This document shows, one piece after another, positions 49,166-58,493 of a stretch of DNA of 64,000 nucleotides (position 1 is the first letter of the stretch; every line of letters begins with the position of its first letter). Origin of the DNA: Oscillospiraceae bacterium. Its GTDB lineage: Bacteria; Bacillota; Clostridia; Oscillospirales; Oscillospiraceae. The stretch covers positions 1-64,000 of the forward strand of contig SVMG01000003.1 in the NCBI GenBank assembly GCA_015067545.1. Reading direction: 5' to 3'. Both the position numbers and the translations under genes were made by a program. The notes under the pieces were generated by a model. That model searched no databases and was not told the DNA's origin. It saw only the letters and a list, made by a program, of their open reading frames with translations.

Positions 49166-51280
49166 TTACCCTAAATAGTATTTATCCTCAAAGAAGTGAG
49201 GTCCGGGAATATCGTCAAAGTGATTCTTCATGGCATTGATCTTTTGCTCCAGCGTGGGCCACAGGGGCGACTTGAACATGTACGTGGTCTCCTCACCGGA
49301 TGTCTGGGGAATCAGCACATTTTCGGCATTTTTCAGCAGATCGATGAACTTTTCAGTTGTTTCAATGTCCCGCTCCATATCCGCACGGATCGTGTCGCGA
49401 CACTGCTGGTTGGGATTTTCCTTATACCGGTGGATCTGCAGCTGCACGTCCATTTGGTCCCGCTCTGTGCTGGAAATGTACAGGAAGCACTGCACCCGCT
49501 GACGGATGTCCACCAATGTAGGATGTGTCTCCCCTTCCAAAAGTGCCTCGCACTGTCTGAGCAGGGGCAGCAGCTCGCTGTCCATGTACTTGACTGTCTC
49601 TTCCAGCTGCTCGTCGCTGGTGCGGCGTTCAAAACCGAAGTAGGTAATGTCATGCCACGCAGGATCTGTGGCCAGGCACCAGAACGCATAGGGCTTATAG
49701 TAACGGCTTTCTGCGTAACTGAGCTTGGAAGGATCCGGCACGACCGGCTGCACCATATGCCGGAACAGCGTCCGGGAGGAAACAAAGGTGGATGTGGTCC
49801 AGAATGCCTTGGAGCCCCGGGATGCGTCGATCTTGTCGCACAGATCCCATGCCTGCTTCAGCACTGCCGCTTCCCGGGCGTCATCCGTCCAGCTGGCGGC
49901 AAAGCGGCTGAGCAGATCGTCCATATCCAATGCTGCACCTTTGCTCTTGAACTCCCGGATGACCTCATTGTTGATGCAATGGGGAACAAAATAGTCCGGT
50001 GTGATGCCGCCGCGCATCACCAGGTTATCCACCTCGCCCTGGAATTTGCACAGGTTTTTATAGAGATTTCCCGGATACGGGAAGCCCAGCAGGGGCGCAT
50101 AACGCTTCCACTGTGTTCCTAAACCCTCCTGCAGCAACTGGAAGTCATTGCAGCCTTCCTCCTTGATCCACCACATGTCATAGGCGGCGATTGTGGGCTT
50201 GATCCCGGGAACCAAATTCCGGTAGACCTCCCGGGCCTCCTCCCATCTGGGGAAGCCCCAGGACAGGTTCATATGTACGCGGGTGTTGGGATTGACCTTC
50301 TCAACGCCCTTTTTCAGTGATGTCAGGAAGTTGTTGACACTCACATGGAGGGGGAATTTTCTTCCCCGGATCGGCCCGTTGGGGCCGGGGTACAGACCTT
50401 CTGCCCAGGGATATCCGGCAGCGCTGTCCTGGGCCCAGGATTCGATCATATCCAGGTCCGGTACATCCTTCATCAGCTGCTCGGCCATATATTCGTAATG
50501 CTCTCTCACCCAGGGATGGTTTACATCCGGTGCGTATTCCGGCTCACAGGAATATACTGCGTAATCCACCCGGGGGCCGCGCAGATCCGGATACCGCTGG
50601 AACAGCCGCTCCGGCCATGCACGGGGCTCAAAGGTGGAGAACATCAGCTTCATGCCCAGGCCTCTTGCGATCCGGGCAGTTTCCAGCATGGTCTGCCGGT
50701 TCTGCTCCAACATACGGGGGTCATAAGCTCCCTTGGTCAAGGGAGATTCGTAGTACATATCCAATGCGGCAGAATAGATATCCCACCACTGGTACTTGTC
50801 TTCATAGTTGACGCGCTCCTTGACCTGCTGGGGAATATCGTCATACAGGCGGTTGATATCAATGCTCTCCAGGCCCATGCGCGCCATTTCCAAAAGCTGC
50901 AGCTCCAGATCAAAACCGTCTGCACAGCGGGAAAAGCCGAAGGAACAATCGTCAAAGCTTTGGTAGTATCTGCCGAAGACCGCCTTCTTGATGCCGCATT
51001 CCGGCTTCTGACCGTTTTCCAGCAGGGAGACAACGCCCAACAGCTCCGATACCTCAAAGAACAGCTCTGTGCCTTCGATGATATAGCCGTCGCGGTAGGC
51101 GATGAGATTGGAAGCTCGCTCCATCCCCTTCAGTACTTCACTATATGCGAACCCCAAATTGATGGCATCATCCGCAAGAGTGTCCGTATAGGTCACGGAC
51201 AGCTCCGTCTTTCTGCTCAAAATGCTTAATACAACGTCAAATCTGTCTTGTTTCTCGCTGAAAACATTGATCTTATACAT
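49166..51280 (-). CDS. Large putative glycoside hydrolase of unrecognised family
   Basis: The 704-residue protein has no signal peptide. An N-terminal alpha/beta domain (about 1-110) resembles those that precede GH20, GH67 and similar barrels. A likely TIM barrel follows (about 115-450, with FGFSRCADGFDLELQLLEMARMG, IARGLGMKLMFSTFEPRAWP, VHMNLSWGFPRWEE and TIAAYDMWWIKEEG). The C-terminal part is helical. WAQDSAAGYPW near residue 290 and MNLSWGFP contain acidic or polar residues that could be catalytic, but I cannot assign them. Genes on both sides point to a cytoplasmic role in glycan breakdown. Confidence 0.65.
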   Translation of the reverse strand: MYKINVFSEKQDRFDVVLSILSRKTELSVTYTDTLADDAINLGFAYSEVLKGMERASNLIAYRDGYIIEGTELFFEVSELLGVVSLLENGQKPECGIKKAVFGRYYQSFDDCSFGFSRCADGFDLELQLLEMARMGLESIDINRLYDDIPQQVKERVNYEDKYQWWDIYSAALDMYYESPLTKGAYDPRMLEQNRQTMLETARIARGLGMKLMFSTFEPRAWPERLFQRYPDLRGPRVDYAVYSCEPEYAPDVNHPWVREHYEYMAEQLMKDVPDLDMIESWAQDSAAGYPWAEGLYPGPNGPIRGRKFPLHVSVNNFLTSLKKGVEKVNPNTRVHMNLSWGFPRWEEAREVYRNLVPGIKPTIAAYDMWWIKEEGCNDFQLLQEGLGTQWKRYAPLLGFPYPGNLYKNLCKFQGEVDNLVMRGGITPDYFVPHCINNEVIREFKSKGAALDMDDLLSRFAASWTDDAREAAVLKQAWDLCDKIDASRGSKAFWTTSTFVSSRTLFRHMVQPVVPDPSKLSYAESRYYKPYAFWCLATDPAWHDITYFGFERRTSDEQLEETVKYMDSELLPLLRQCEALLEGETHPTLVDIRQRVQCFLYISSTERDQMDVQLQIHRYKENPNQQCRDTIRADMERDIETTEKFIDLLKNAENVLIPQTSGEETTYMFKSPLWPTLEQKINAMKNHFDDIPGPHFFEDKYYLG

Positions 51281-51345
51281 TTCATTACCTCACTGCATAA
51301 ATATAGTGTCTTTCACTGCATTGCTACGCAGCTGTTCGCCGTTTA

Positions 51346-54249
51346 TTAAAGTGTCAGTACATGAACGCAGGTTTTGCCGTCTTCCACGGTTACCGCAGTA
51401 AGCGTGCCCTCCCTGACTATAACAGGCATCCGTCTATCCGGGGTAACCAGCACCACTTCTTTTTCATTTCCCGGCTCAGTCCAATCCGTATTCAAGAGCA
51501 TAATGCTTTCCCGGTCTGCGTCCACCCAGCGCGTCCAGAATACTTCTCCGCTGGGATCTTCAATATAATGGCACGGAAGTGAAGATCCAGCCAACTCCTT
51601 GATCCAGGTGGCGCAAAATGTCTGGAATTGCTCATGTCCCGGATACGCCCAAAGGGTGAAGGTATAGACCCAGCCCTTTCCCAACGGATAGCGGACAAGC
51701 ATGGGCTTGCCAGTAAAGCTATCCCATGCAACGATCTGCGCGCCCTCCAGAGAGACCTCCGCCAGGCAGGCTGCGCCATCTTCCTGAACATCGTCACTGG
51801 GCATGGCAGACAGCACGGCTTCCTGCTTGCGCTCTCTGTCCCGGCAATTCCATTGGCCGCTGTAGCGCTCGCCCCTGCCCAGAACACGAATTCCGCAAAG
51901 GCTGCGCAGATCCCCATCATTATAGAGGGAAAGCTCCTGCATATCCTCCAAAAAGTCACGACGCACGTGGGTGCTGAACTGGGGGATGCCGGTCAACAAT
52001 ACACCGCCCGCTTCTACATAGGCGCGCAGCTTCTGTACATCCTGCTCCAGGCAGGTGTTCCAGCCCAAATTCATCAAAAGACTGTACTGCTGTAAATATG
52101 CTTCTGCTGCCTCTACAGGCACGCAGTCAAAATCACCAAAGGGCGTGCCGGAGAAGAAAAACCGGCGCTTTTCAAATTTCTGCCGCAACGGATGGGTGCT
52201 TGCGCCCGGCATGAGAACATCCAGCAGCTGCCAGCATTTTTCCGGCTGACGGTGTCCCCAGCTGGGATCCGGATTTCCAAAGCCGCCCCATACACTGTAA
52301 TGGGGATCCTGCTCCGAGCCGCAAATAAAACCGTTAAAGGGCGCAGCATAGCGCCCCTCCAGGAAGGCAATGCTTCTGACGCACTTTCCCTTCCGAGGAT
52401 GGGTTTTAACGAAACGGTAGAAGTCGCGGGTCATATCCCGCTTGCCCTTGGTCAGGTAATCATCCCAGGCCTGGCGCTCCTCCTTGAACAGCTCGAACAG
52501 GGAGTCTTCTTCGTAAATCAGCTCCGCACCCATGATCCACGGCTGCATCAAGCTGAGAAAATATTGGCCGAGATGGGTTTTCTGATAGGGCTGATAATGA
52601 TGCTGGATGGCAATATGCACGCCCCAGCGTCCTTTGCCCAAAGCCTCCGCCGCCGGCCGAACCTTCGACAGAAGCATTTGTGTATGGCCGACCATGGTTT
52701 CCGCTCTCACGAAATCCATTCCTGCCATAAACGCATATCTTGTGCCACCGGAAGCATCGCCAAAGGCAATGCACGGAGCAATCTTGCGGGATGCGTCAAT
52801 TTCTTTGCGCAGGCGTTGCAGAAATTTTTCGCTGGCTTCTTTCATATCCTCGCTCTGACGCACTGGGGTTGGATCCCATGCGTAAACAATGCCTGTAAAC
52901 TCATGGGCGCCATAATCATTAAAGTATTCGCCAGCAGCCTTTGCAAGAGCGCCAGTATTTCCGAGGGCGCGCAAATTTGCCGCGCCCACATACAAGCCAT
53001 GGTCGCGACAATATTTTCCCCATCGCTCTGGCAGCGCATCCTCCACAGCATCACCGAAACTACGGAACATTACGTAATTGCCCAATCGGGTATGTGCTGT
53101 ATAGTCCAGCAAGCGGTCCATATGACCGTTATCATCGTGGGGCACCACTGTCATATCGTATCCGACCTTGACGGGGATTTCTTCTTCCTGGGAATTAATT
53201 ACTTCAATTATCCCTTGATGGCTGCCACAGGAAAAGGCAGCGGATCCAGCTTCTAAACCCTTGACGGGAAACTCGTTCCAACCTGGAACACAATCAACCT
53301 GGATCACGCCAACAGGGCAGATGATCTCCTGGATTCCCTCACGAACCGAGAACACTTTTCCCCACACCTGCTCGTTTTCCAAACACCAGGCAGGAAGATC
53401 TAACTGGCCGTGATAAAAACCACAGGTTTTGGTCACAATACGGCTGATTCCCAGACAAACCTCACCATGGCAATTCTTCAATCCAAGCACATGCCGTCCG
53501 GGGGTAACAGGTGCGTACACCCACTCGTCCTCCAGCATCTGCATATAGAAATCATGGTGGCGGTAGAAACGGCGAATGGACGCAACCGTCACTCCGTCCA
53601 CAGTGATTTCCATGGGAATTTCCGCTGTAACCTGGGTTTCCGTTTCTGGTGAATACGCAGGAACAGCCATCGCCACAAGATGGATCAGCTGCTGCATAAC
53701 ATCCGCATCCTCTGGGTCGATCTCCTCTTCCCATGTCACCGTCTCCCCCGGTTCCAGCCACGCCAGCTCCATTCTCGCCCAGGGATGCACGGGCAGGCCG
53801 AGAGAATCCGCCTCATATGCCTTTTCACCGGGCTTTAACGGGTTACGAAACCACAAGTGCCCCGTAACAGTAACTGTAACGAAGCATCCAAGATATTTGG
53901 GGCCAACCGGAAAGCTCAGCCGCCCTTCCCTGTGCAGATCCTCCGCGCGGAAGCTCACACAGGCACTGCCGGTCTGCAGATGAAACACCGTTTGCTCACT
54001 GACTTCTGCCTCAAAGCGAACACCTGCGACACCGCGCTTGGTTCTGCTCTCCCAGCAAGGCTCAGGCAACTGCGTTTCTTTTGCACAATGGCCGGGGCCG
54101 TACCAAATCACCGGGTAGTCCAGCTGCCATGCCTTTTCAATAACTCCATTCTCACATTGCAATGATCCATCCCATATATACTGGGGATGGTAGTGCCGTC
54201 TGGAGTATAGATACTGATAGCCCCAATCAATGCGAAAATTTAATTTCAT
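51346..54249 (-). CDS. Very large putative glycan-active enzyme, multi-domain
   Basis: The 967-residue protein has no signal peptide. N-terminal and middle parts (about 1-370) are beta-rich. A probable TIM barrel spans about 370-680 (HDDNGHMDRLLDYT, GIVYAWDPTPVRQSED, CIAFGDASGGTRYAFMAGMDFVRAETM, WGVHIAIQHHYQPY). Next is an alpha/beta region about 710-850 (LLMNLGWNTCLEQDVQKLRAYVEAGGVLLTGIPQFSTH), which recalls the trimerisation or amidotransferase-like domain of GH42-type enzymes, then a beta end. The family is not recognised. Start 54249 follows GGAGG. It lies between the deacetylase and the 704-residue gene. Confidence 0.65.
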   Translation of the reverse strand: MKLNFRIDWGYQYLYSRRHYHPQYIWDGSLQCENGVIEKAWQLDYPVIWYGPGHCAKETQLPEPCWESRTKRGVAGVRFEAEVSEQTVFHLQTGSACVSFRAEDLHREGRLSFPVGPKYLGCFVTVTVTGHLWFRNPLKPGEKAYEADSLGLPVHPWARMELAWLEPGETVTWEEEIDPEDADVMQQLIHLVAMAVPAYSPETETQVTAEIPMEITVDGVTVASIRRFYRHHDFYMQMLEDEWVYAPVTPGRHVLGLKNCHGEVCLGISRIVTKTCGFYHGQLDLPAWCLENEQVWGKVFSVREGIQEIICPVGVIQVDCVPGWNEFPVKGLEAGSAAFSCGSHQGIIEVINSQEEEIPVKVGYDMTVVPHDDNGHMDRLLDYTAHTRLGNYVMFRSFGDAVEDALPERWGKYCRDHGLYVGAANLRALGNTGALAKAAGEYFNDYGAHEFTGIVYAWDPTPVRQSEDMKEASEKFLQRLRKEIDASRKIAPCIAFGDASGGTRYAFMAGMDFVRAETMVGHTQMLLSKVRPAAEALGKGRWGVHIAIQHHYQPYQKTHLGQYFLSLMQPWIMGAELIYEEDSLFELFKEERQAWDDYLTKGKRDMTRDFYRFVKTHPRKGKCVRSIAFLEGRYAAPFNGFICGSEQDPHYSVWGGFGNPDPSWGHRQPEKCWQLLDVLMPGASTHPLRQKFEKRRFFFSGTPFGDFDCVPVEAAEAYLQQYSLLMNLGWNTCLEQDVQKLRAYVEAGGVLLTGIPQFSTHVRRDFLEDMQELSLYNDGDLRSLCGIRVLGRGERYSGQWNCRDRERKQEAVLSAMPSDDVQEDGAACLAEVSLEGAQIVAWDSFTGKPMLVRYPLGKGWVYTFTLWAYPGHEQFQTFCATWIKELAGSSLPCHYIEDPSGEVFWTRWVDADRESIMLLNTDWTEPGNEKEVVLVTPDRRMPVIVREGTLTAVTVEDGKTCVHVLTL

Positions 54250-54266
54250 AGATAGGTCCTCCAACA

Positions 54267-55064
54267 TTACAGTCTGACTGCCTGTCCGGCAGGAATCTCA
54301 ATGATCTGTTTCTTGTCCTTTTCTACCCAAACAGGGATCACAGTTGGGTTATAGATCACTGTTTCATCCGCAGTGATCTCCAGCATATGCTGCGCCTGAG
54401 TGTATCTGACGATATCCCCATTGGTGGCATACCAAATTCTGTCAGTTTCCGCAAGACGCTTCAAAACGCCTTCGAACTCCTGCCATTGCTCCTCCGTTTT
54501 GAACTCACTGCTATGACCCCAAATGTAAAACAACGGCCAGGTAACAAAGCTGTCGATCAGTTCCATGTATCTGTCGATTAGCGCCGGCGCTTCCTTGTGA
54601 TGGCAGGTGGGATTCCACAACATGAAATTGCGGGGCATTAAAAAGTCCCGGGTGGATTTTGTCGTGCGGCCGTAATGCATGCCGCAGGAGCGCAGTGTCT
54701 GCGCCACATCATCACTGCAGGAACCGGCAGGATAGGAAAGTCCCTTCATCGGGTAGCCGGCGATCTTCTCCAATACAAAGCGATCCTCCATGATCTCCCG
54801 AACCACGGATTGACTGGGCATCAAAGTAGGATAGCAATGGGAGTAAGTATGGCAGGACACCTCATGTCCCTCATAGATTTTTCCGACCTCTTTCAGCTGC
54901 GCATCAGAATAGCCTTCATAGTTCAGCCCATTCAAATGAAATGTGCCCTTCATGCCGTACTTGTTCAGCAGTGCAATCAATCGTGCATCATTATCACAAC
55001 CGTCGTCATAACTGAATGTCACACAGCGCTTTTTTCCCCCTGGGAATACATTAAATCGAATCAT
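54267..55064 (-). CDS. Polysaccharide deacetylase-like protein (NodB fold)
   Basis: The 265-residue protein has the NodB motif 1 FSYDDGCDNDARL (about 17-29), a metal-binding motif 2 CHTYSHCYP (His-x3-His, about 71-79) and the DKKQIIEIPAG end typical of cytoplasmic members. No signal peptide is present. It could remove N- or O-acetyl groups from imported sugars. Its start overlaps the end of the DUF624 gene by 14 bases. Confidence 0.85.
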   Translation of the reverse strand: MIRFNVFPGGKKRCVTFSYDDGCDNDARLIALLNKYGMKGTFHLNGLNYEGYSDAQLKEVGKIYEGHEVSCHTYSHCYPTLMPSQSVVREIMEDRFVLEKIAGYPMKGLSYPAGSCSDDVAQTLRSCGMHYGRTTKSTRDFLMPRNFMLWNPTCHHKEAPALIDRYMELIDSFVTWPLFYIWGHSSEFKTEEQWQEFEGVLKRLAETDRIWYATNGDIVRYTQAQHMLEITADETVIYNPTVIPVWVEKDKKQIIEIPAGQAVRL

Positions 55065-55719
55065 AACCGTTCTCCTCCGTAATCATACCATCTGTTTTTA
55101 CCGCACTCTTGTCAAAGCTGATCAAAAACATCCTCGCATTAAGATAAATAGAAAGGCCAAACATCAGGATCAGCCAAAGCGGAAGTGTGTCCGTTACCAA
55201 TTGGGGCATAAAGATCAGCACCAAAGGCAGCGTCACTGTTAACAACAGTATAGCAAACGAGCGAATGAAATTCAACAGAAAAATCAATAAACAATTGCGG
55301 ATAAGCAGCTTTATCGGCGCATCAAAACGCCCCATAATCGCAAAGCAGTGGCTGATAACAATCAGATATAGCAGCCCTATTACAGCTGTCGCAATCCACA
55401 GCACATGAAAGGTATTCATGTAGTTCGCCAGCAAAAACATCACATCCAGAACCAATACGACACCGATTAGCAAAAGCGGCAGCCACAGCAACGTGGCCTG
55501 CCTATAGCTCTGCTTAAACGCCTTGAAAAACGGCTTGATCACCGCCTCGTCCTCCCCCGTAATATTATGGTAAAAGACATAATACGCAGCCGTTGTCGCA
55601 GCACCCATCGTTACGATTGGGATAGAACAGAGGATCCAAAGGATATTCACCAGCATAATATTGGTTACCGTATTAAACAATCGAACAAGCACAGAATCAT
55701 ACGACAGTATTTTTCTCAT
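55051..55719 (-). CDS. DUF624/YesL-family membrane protein
   Basis: The 222-residue protein has about five membrane helices and the YesL pattern LFNTVTNIMLVNILWILCSIPIVTMGAATTAAYYV at the N-terminus (about 11-45), then FFKAFKQSYRQATLLW. Proteins of this family are nearly always encoded with LplB/LplC-type transporters and YesN regulators for plant or host glycans. Their molecular role is unknown. Strong ribosome site GGAGGGG. Confidence 0.88.
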   Translation of the reverse strand: MRKILSYDSVLVRLFNTVTNIMLVNILWILCSIPIVTMGAATTAAYYVFYHNITGEDEAVIKPFFKAFKQSYRQATLLWLPLLLIGVVLVLDVMFLLANYMNTFHVLWIATAVIGLLYLIVISHCFAIMGRFDAPIKLLIRNCLLIFLLNFIRSFAILLLTVTLPLVLIFMPQLVTDTLPLWLILMFGLSIYLNARMFLISFDKSAVKTDGMITEENGYDSI

Positions 55720-55804
55720 TTATAACCCCTCCCTGTGATAAAAATACGCAAAAGGTCAATCCGCTTGACCTCTTGCATTTTTTTACCAGTACATTTTTGT
55801 TCAA

Positions 55805-55842
55805 AAGCCCTCTGATATACTAATAGTCATACCAGAGGGCCT
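55805..55842 (-). terminator. Hairpin after the solute-binding protein gene
   Basis: GCCCTCTG (55807-55814) pairs with CAGAGGGC (55833-55840), with TTTTG after it on the minus strand. Confidence 0.55.
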
Positions 55843-55877
55843 TGGCTAATTGAACATCTTGCTATGTATTGGGGTAT

Positions 55878-55905
55878 CCGGTGTGACACAGTTGTGTCAC
55901 ACCGG
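55878..55905. repeat. Perfect 28-bp palindromic hairpin
   Basis: CCGGTGTGACACA (55878-55890) and TGTGTCACACCGG (55893-55905) form 13 perfect base pairs with a two-base centre. It lies 17 bases after the solute-binding protein stop. It may stabilise or end the mRNA so that the binding protein is made in excess over downstream genes. Confidence 0.7.
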
Positions 55906-55922
55906 TCCTGTTCCTATTGTGA

Positions 55923-57539
55923 TCAGCTGATAGAATCCGTGTAGTAGGGCTGCAGCAGCTCACACACATCGCTCATGCCCATGCTTTCCAATGTGTTGAT
56001 ATAAGACTGCCATCCGGTATCCACATCCCACTGTCCGGTAATAAACTTTGCAGTGGACTCGTTAATATACTTTTGCATATCAACCCAGATATTATCCAGT
56101 TCTTCCTGGTCCTCGCTGTCAACAGGCAAATCCAAGACAAGCGGAGGTGTCTTCTTGTAAGGAAGTAATTGGTTGATCATAGCGTCACACTTAATGCCGA
56201 ACAGGCTGTCAGCAACGCTATAGTAAGTAGTGGAACCCATGAAGGGGTAACCCATAGAACCGGCAGGAGAACCGTTGGGCTGGGTATATCCCTTGCCGTA
56301 CTCTGTCTCCACTTCAACTATAAAGTCAACGCCCTTCTGACCCAACCATGCAGAAACACTCCAAATCGTGCCTTCTTTATCCAGGCAGTTATCCTCGGGA
56401 GCGAAGAAAGCATCAAACCAGCGGCACATTGCCTCGATATCCTTACAACTGGTGCTGATCCATGCGTTCACATCAATGTTGCCGGGAGCCACTTTTGCGT
56501 ACTGCTTTACATTATAAACAGAAGAAGTCAGCGGATCCAGACACAGAACCTCGAAGGTTTCGGAGGCAAAGTTTTCCTTGGTGATACCACTCATTTGGCC
56601 AAAGGCAATGGCGCACTCGTTGGCAGCCAGCTTTGCTCTGGACATGGTGCCATCATCAGCATAAACTTCCTTCCAAACTGCACCGGAATTATACCACTCG
56701 TGCATATACTTCAGATAGGTCTTGTACTGCTCAGATGCTGCACCCAGAACCACCTCGCCCTTGGAGTTTGCTGTAAACTCAGCGCTCAGCAATTCGCCAA
56801 AGGAGGGAAGCAATGTCTGGGTAACAACGCCATCGAGCTGCAGCCATTCGCCTGCAGTCCAGGTCACAGCGTAGAATTTGTCCACATCGGAATACAGTTC
56901 CTGAATGTCCAAAGACATCTGCACCAATTCCTCAACAGTGGTGGGCATAGTTGTCCAACCGGCTGCTTCTGCCATGTCAGTACGGACATAGATCAAGTTA
57001 GAGGAAGAACCAGCGGTATCGATAACAGACGGGAAGCAGTAAATGGAACCATCCTCGTTGGTGCAAGCATAGCGAGCATTGGGATACTTATCCAAAAATG
57101 CCACAAAGTTGGGCATGATGTGGAAATACTGAGTCAGATCTACCAATTTTCCCGCTTCGCCCATTTCATAGAGCTGAGTCTTGTCAAAGCCGAAGTTACG
57201 GTAGCAGGCATCCGGCAGGTTGCCGCTGCGCATAACCATCTGATACTGCTCCTCGGTATACTCCAGGGGGTTGATATTCAGACCGATTGCTTTGGTCAGC
57301 AGATCGTATGCCCGGCCATCAGCCACATCTCTACCGGAATAGATCACATCAAAGACTGTATCAATACCCGTCATCGGATAAAACTCACTATTGACCTGAT
57401 CTACAGGAACAGCATTGCCACCATTGCTTGTTCCTGGTTTATTGCCATTAGACTGGCCGTTGCCCTGATTGCCTGTGCAACCTGCAAAGACAGAAACAAC
57501 CAACAATACAGCCAACAGCAATGCACATATTTTTTTCAT
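55923..57539 (-). CDS. Extracellular solute-binding lipoprotein (carbohydrate ABC importer)
   Basis: The 538-residue protein has a lipoprotein signal with lipobox VFAGC (Cys about residue 20), a Gly/Asn/Ser-rich linker and a two-lobed binding domain of the large LplA/YtcQ type (NINPLEYTEEQYQMVMRSGNLPDA, GKLVDLTQYFHIMPNF, CFPSVIDTAGSSSNLIYVRTD). It delivers oligosaccharide to the LplB/LplC permease pair encoded upstream. The family is linked to pectin, rhamnogalacturonan or N-glycan uptake. Start 57539 follows GGAGG. Confidence 0.92.
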   Translation of the reverse strand: MKKICALLLAVLLVVSVFAGCTGNQGNGQSNGNKPGTSNGGNAVPVDQVNSEFYPMTGIDTVFDVIYSGRDVADGRAYDLLTKAIGLNINPLEYTEEQYQMVMRSGNLPDACYRNFGFDKTQLYEMGEAGKLVDLTQYFHIMPNFVAFLDKYPNARYACTNEDGSIYCFPSVIDTAGSSSNLIYVRTDMAEAAGWTTMPTTVEELVQMSLDIQELYSDVDKFYAVTWTAGEWLQLDGVVTQTLLPSFGELLSAEFTANSKGEVVLGAASEQYKTYLKYMHEWYNSGAVWKEVYADDGTMSRAKLAANECAIAFGQMSGITKENFASETFEVLCLDPLTSSVYNVKQYAKVAPGNIDVNAWISTSCKDIEAMCRWFDAFFAPEDNCLDKEGTIWSVSAWLGQKGVDFIVEVETEYGKGYTQPNGSPAGSMGYPFMGSTTYYSVADSLFGIKCDAMINQLLPYKKTPPLVLDLPVDSEDQEELDNIWVDMQKYINESTAKFITGQWDVDTGWQSYINTLESMGMSDVCELLQPYYTDSIS

Positions 57540-57596
57540 TGTTAAGTCCTCCATTTTTAAAATTATTGTAGACAGCAAATGCTGGAACTACTATGA

Positions 57597-58481
57597 TTAT
57601 CCTTTCAGAGAGCCCATCATGACACCCTTATCAAAATACTTTTGAATAAACGGATAAACAATCAACAGCGGAGCAGAAGCAATGACAACCACTGCATACT
57701 TCATCTGATTCGCCAGTTCGGCATAATACTCCGCCAACTCAGGGTCATACTCCGCCAGCTGCTTCGTTTGAATCAGGATCCGTCTAAGCACCAGCTGCAA
57801 GGGCCACATATCCGAGGCTGTGGGCTGGTAATACAAGGCAGTCGTGTACTCATTCCAGCGACCAACTGCATAATACAGTGTGATAACACCGATCATCGCT
57901 TTTGACAACGGCAAAACGATTCTAAGGAAGGTTTGTATAGTGGATGCACCATCAATTTCGGCCGCTTCCTCCAGTTCTTGCGGGATACTGGACTGGAAGA
58001 ATGTACGGGCAATGATCAGATTACTGGTAGCAAGACCGGAGGCAAAAATGATCGCCCATGGGGTGTCCAGCAAGCCAATCCCCTTCACAACGATGTATGT
58101 AGGGATCGTGCCGCCGGAAAAGTACATTGTAATGATCAAAAACAGTGTGAAGAAGTTACGACCCAGTAACCGCTTTTTGGAAAGTGCATAGGCTGCTGGG
58201 ATTGTAAGCAACAAGTTGACCAGAGTGCCCACCACAAGATAAAACAGGGAGTTACCATAGCCGCGCACCAGTGAATCATCTGAGAACGCCAGTTCATAGC
58301 CCTCCAATGTAAAATCGGCGATCCACAGGAATGTCCTGCCGTTTGCCACCGCATCCGGGTCAGAAAACGAGTTGATCAAAACAAGGTATAGCGGGTATAA
58401 ACATATAAATGCACAAAGAAATACAACAATATAAACAACTGTGATAAAGACACGATCCCAAAAAGATCCACGTACTTTCAT
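57597..58481 (-). CDS. Carbohydrate ABC transporter permease (LplC/YesQ-like)
   Basis: The 294-residue protein has six membrane helices and the EAA loop LEEAAEIDGASTIQTFLRIVLPLSKAMIG (about 183-210) that contacts the ATPase. It forms the channel with the LplB-like protein encoded just upstream. Their shared ATPase (MsmX-like) is not in this window, as usual for the type. Confidence 0.92.
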   Translation of the reverse strand: MKVRGSFWDRVFITVVYIVVFLCAFICLYPLYLVLINSFSDPDAVANGRTFLWIADFTLEGYELAFSDDSLVRGYGNSLFYLVVGTLVNLLLTIPAAYALSKKRLLGRNFFTLFLIITMYFSGGTIPTYIVVKGIGLLDTPWAIIFASGLATSNLIIARTFFQSSIPQELEEAAEIDGASTIQTFLRIVLPLSKAMIGVITLYYAVGRWNEYTTALYYQPTASDMWPLQLVLRRILIQTKQLAEYDPELAEYYAELANQMKYAVVVIASAPLLIVYPFIQKYFDKGVMMGSLKG

Positions 58482-58493
58482 TTCCTCTCCTCC

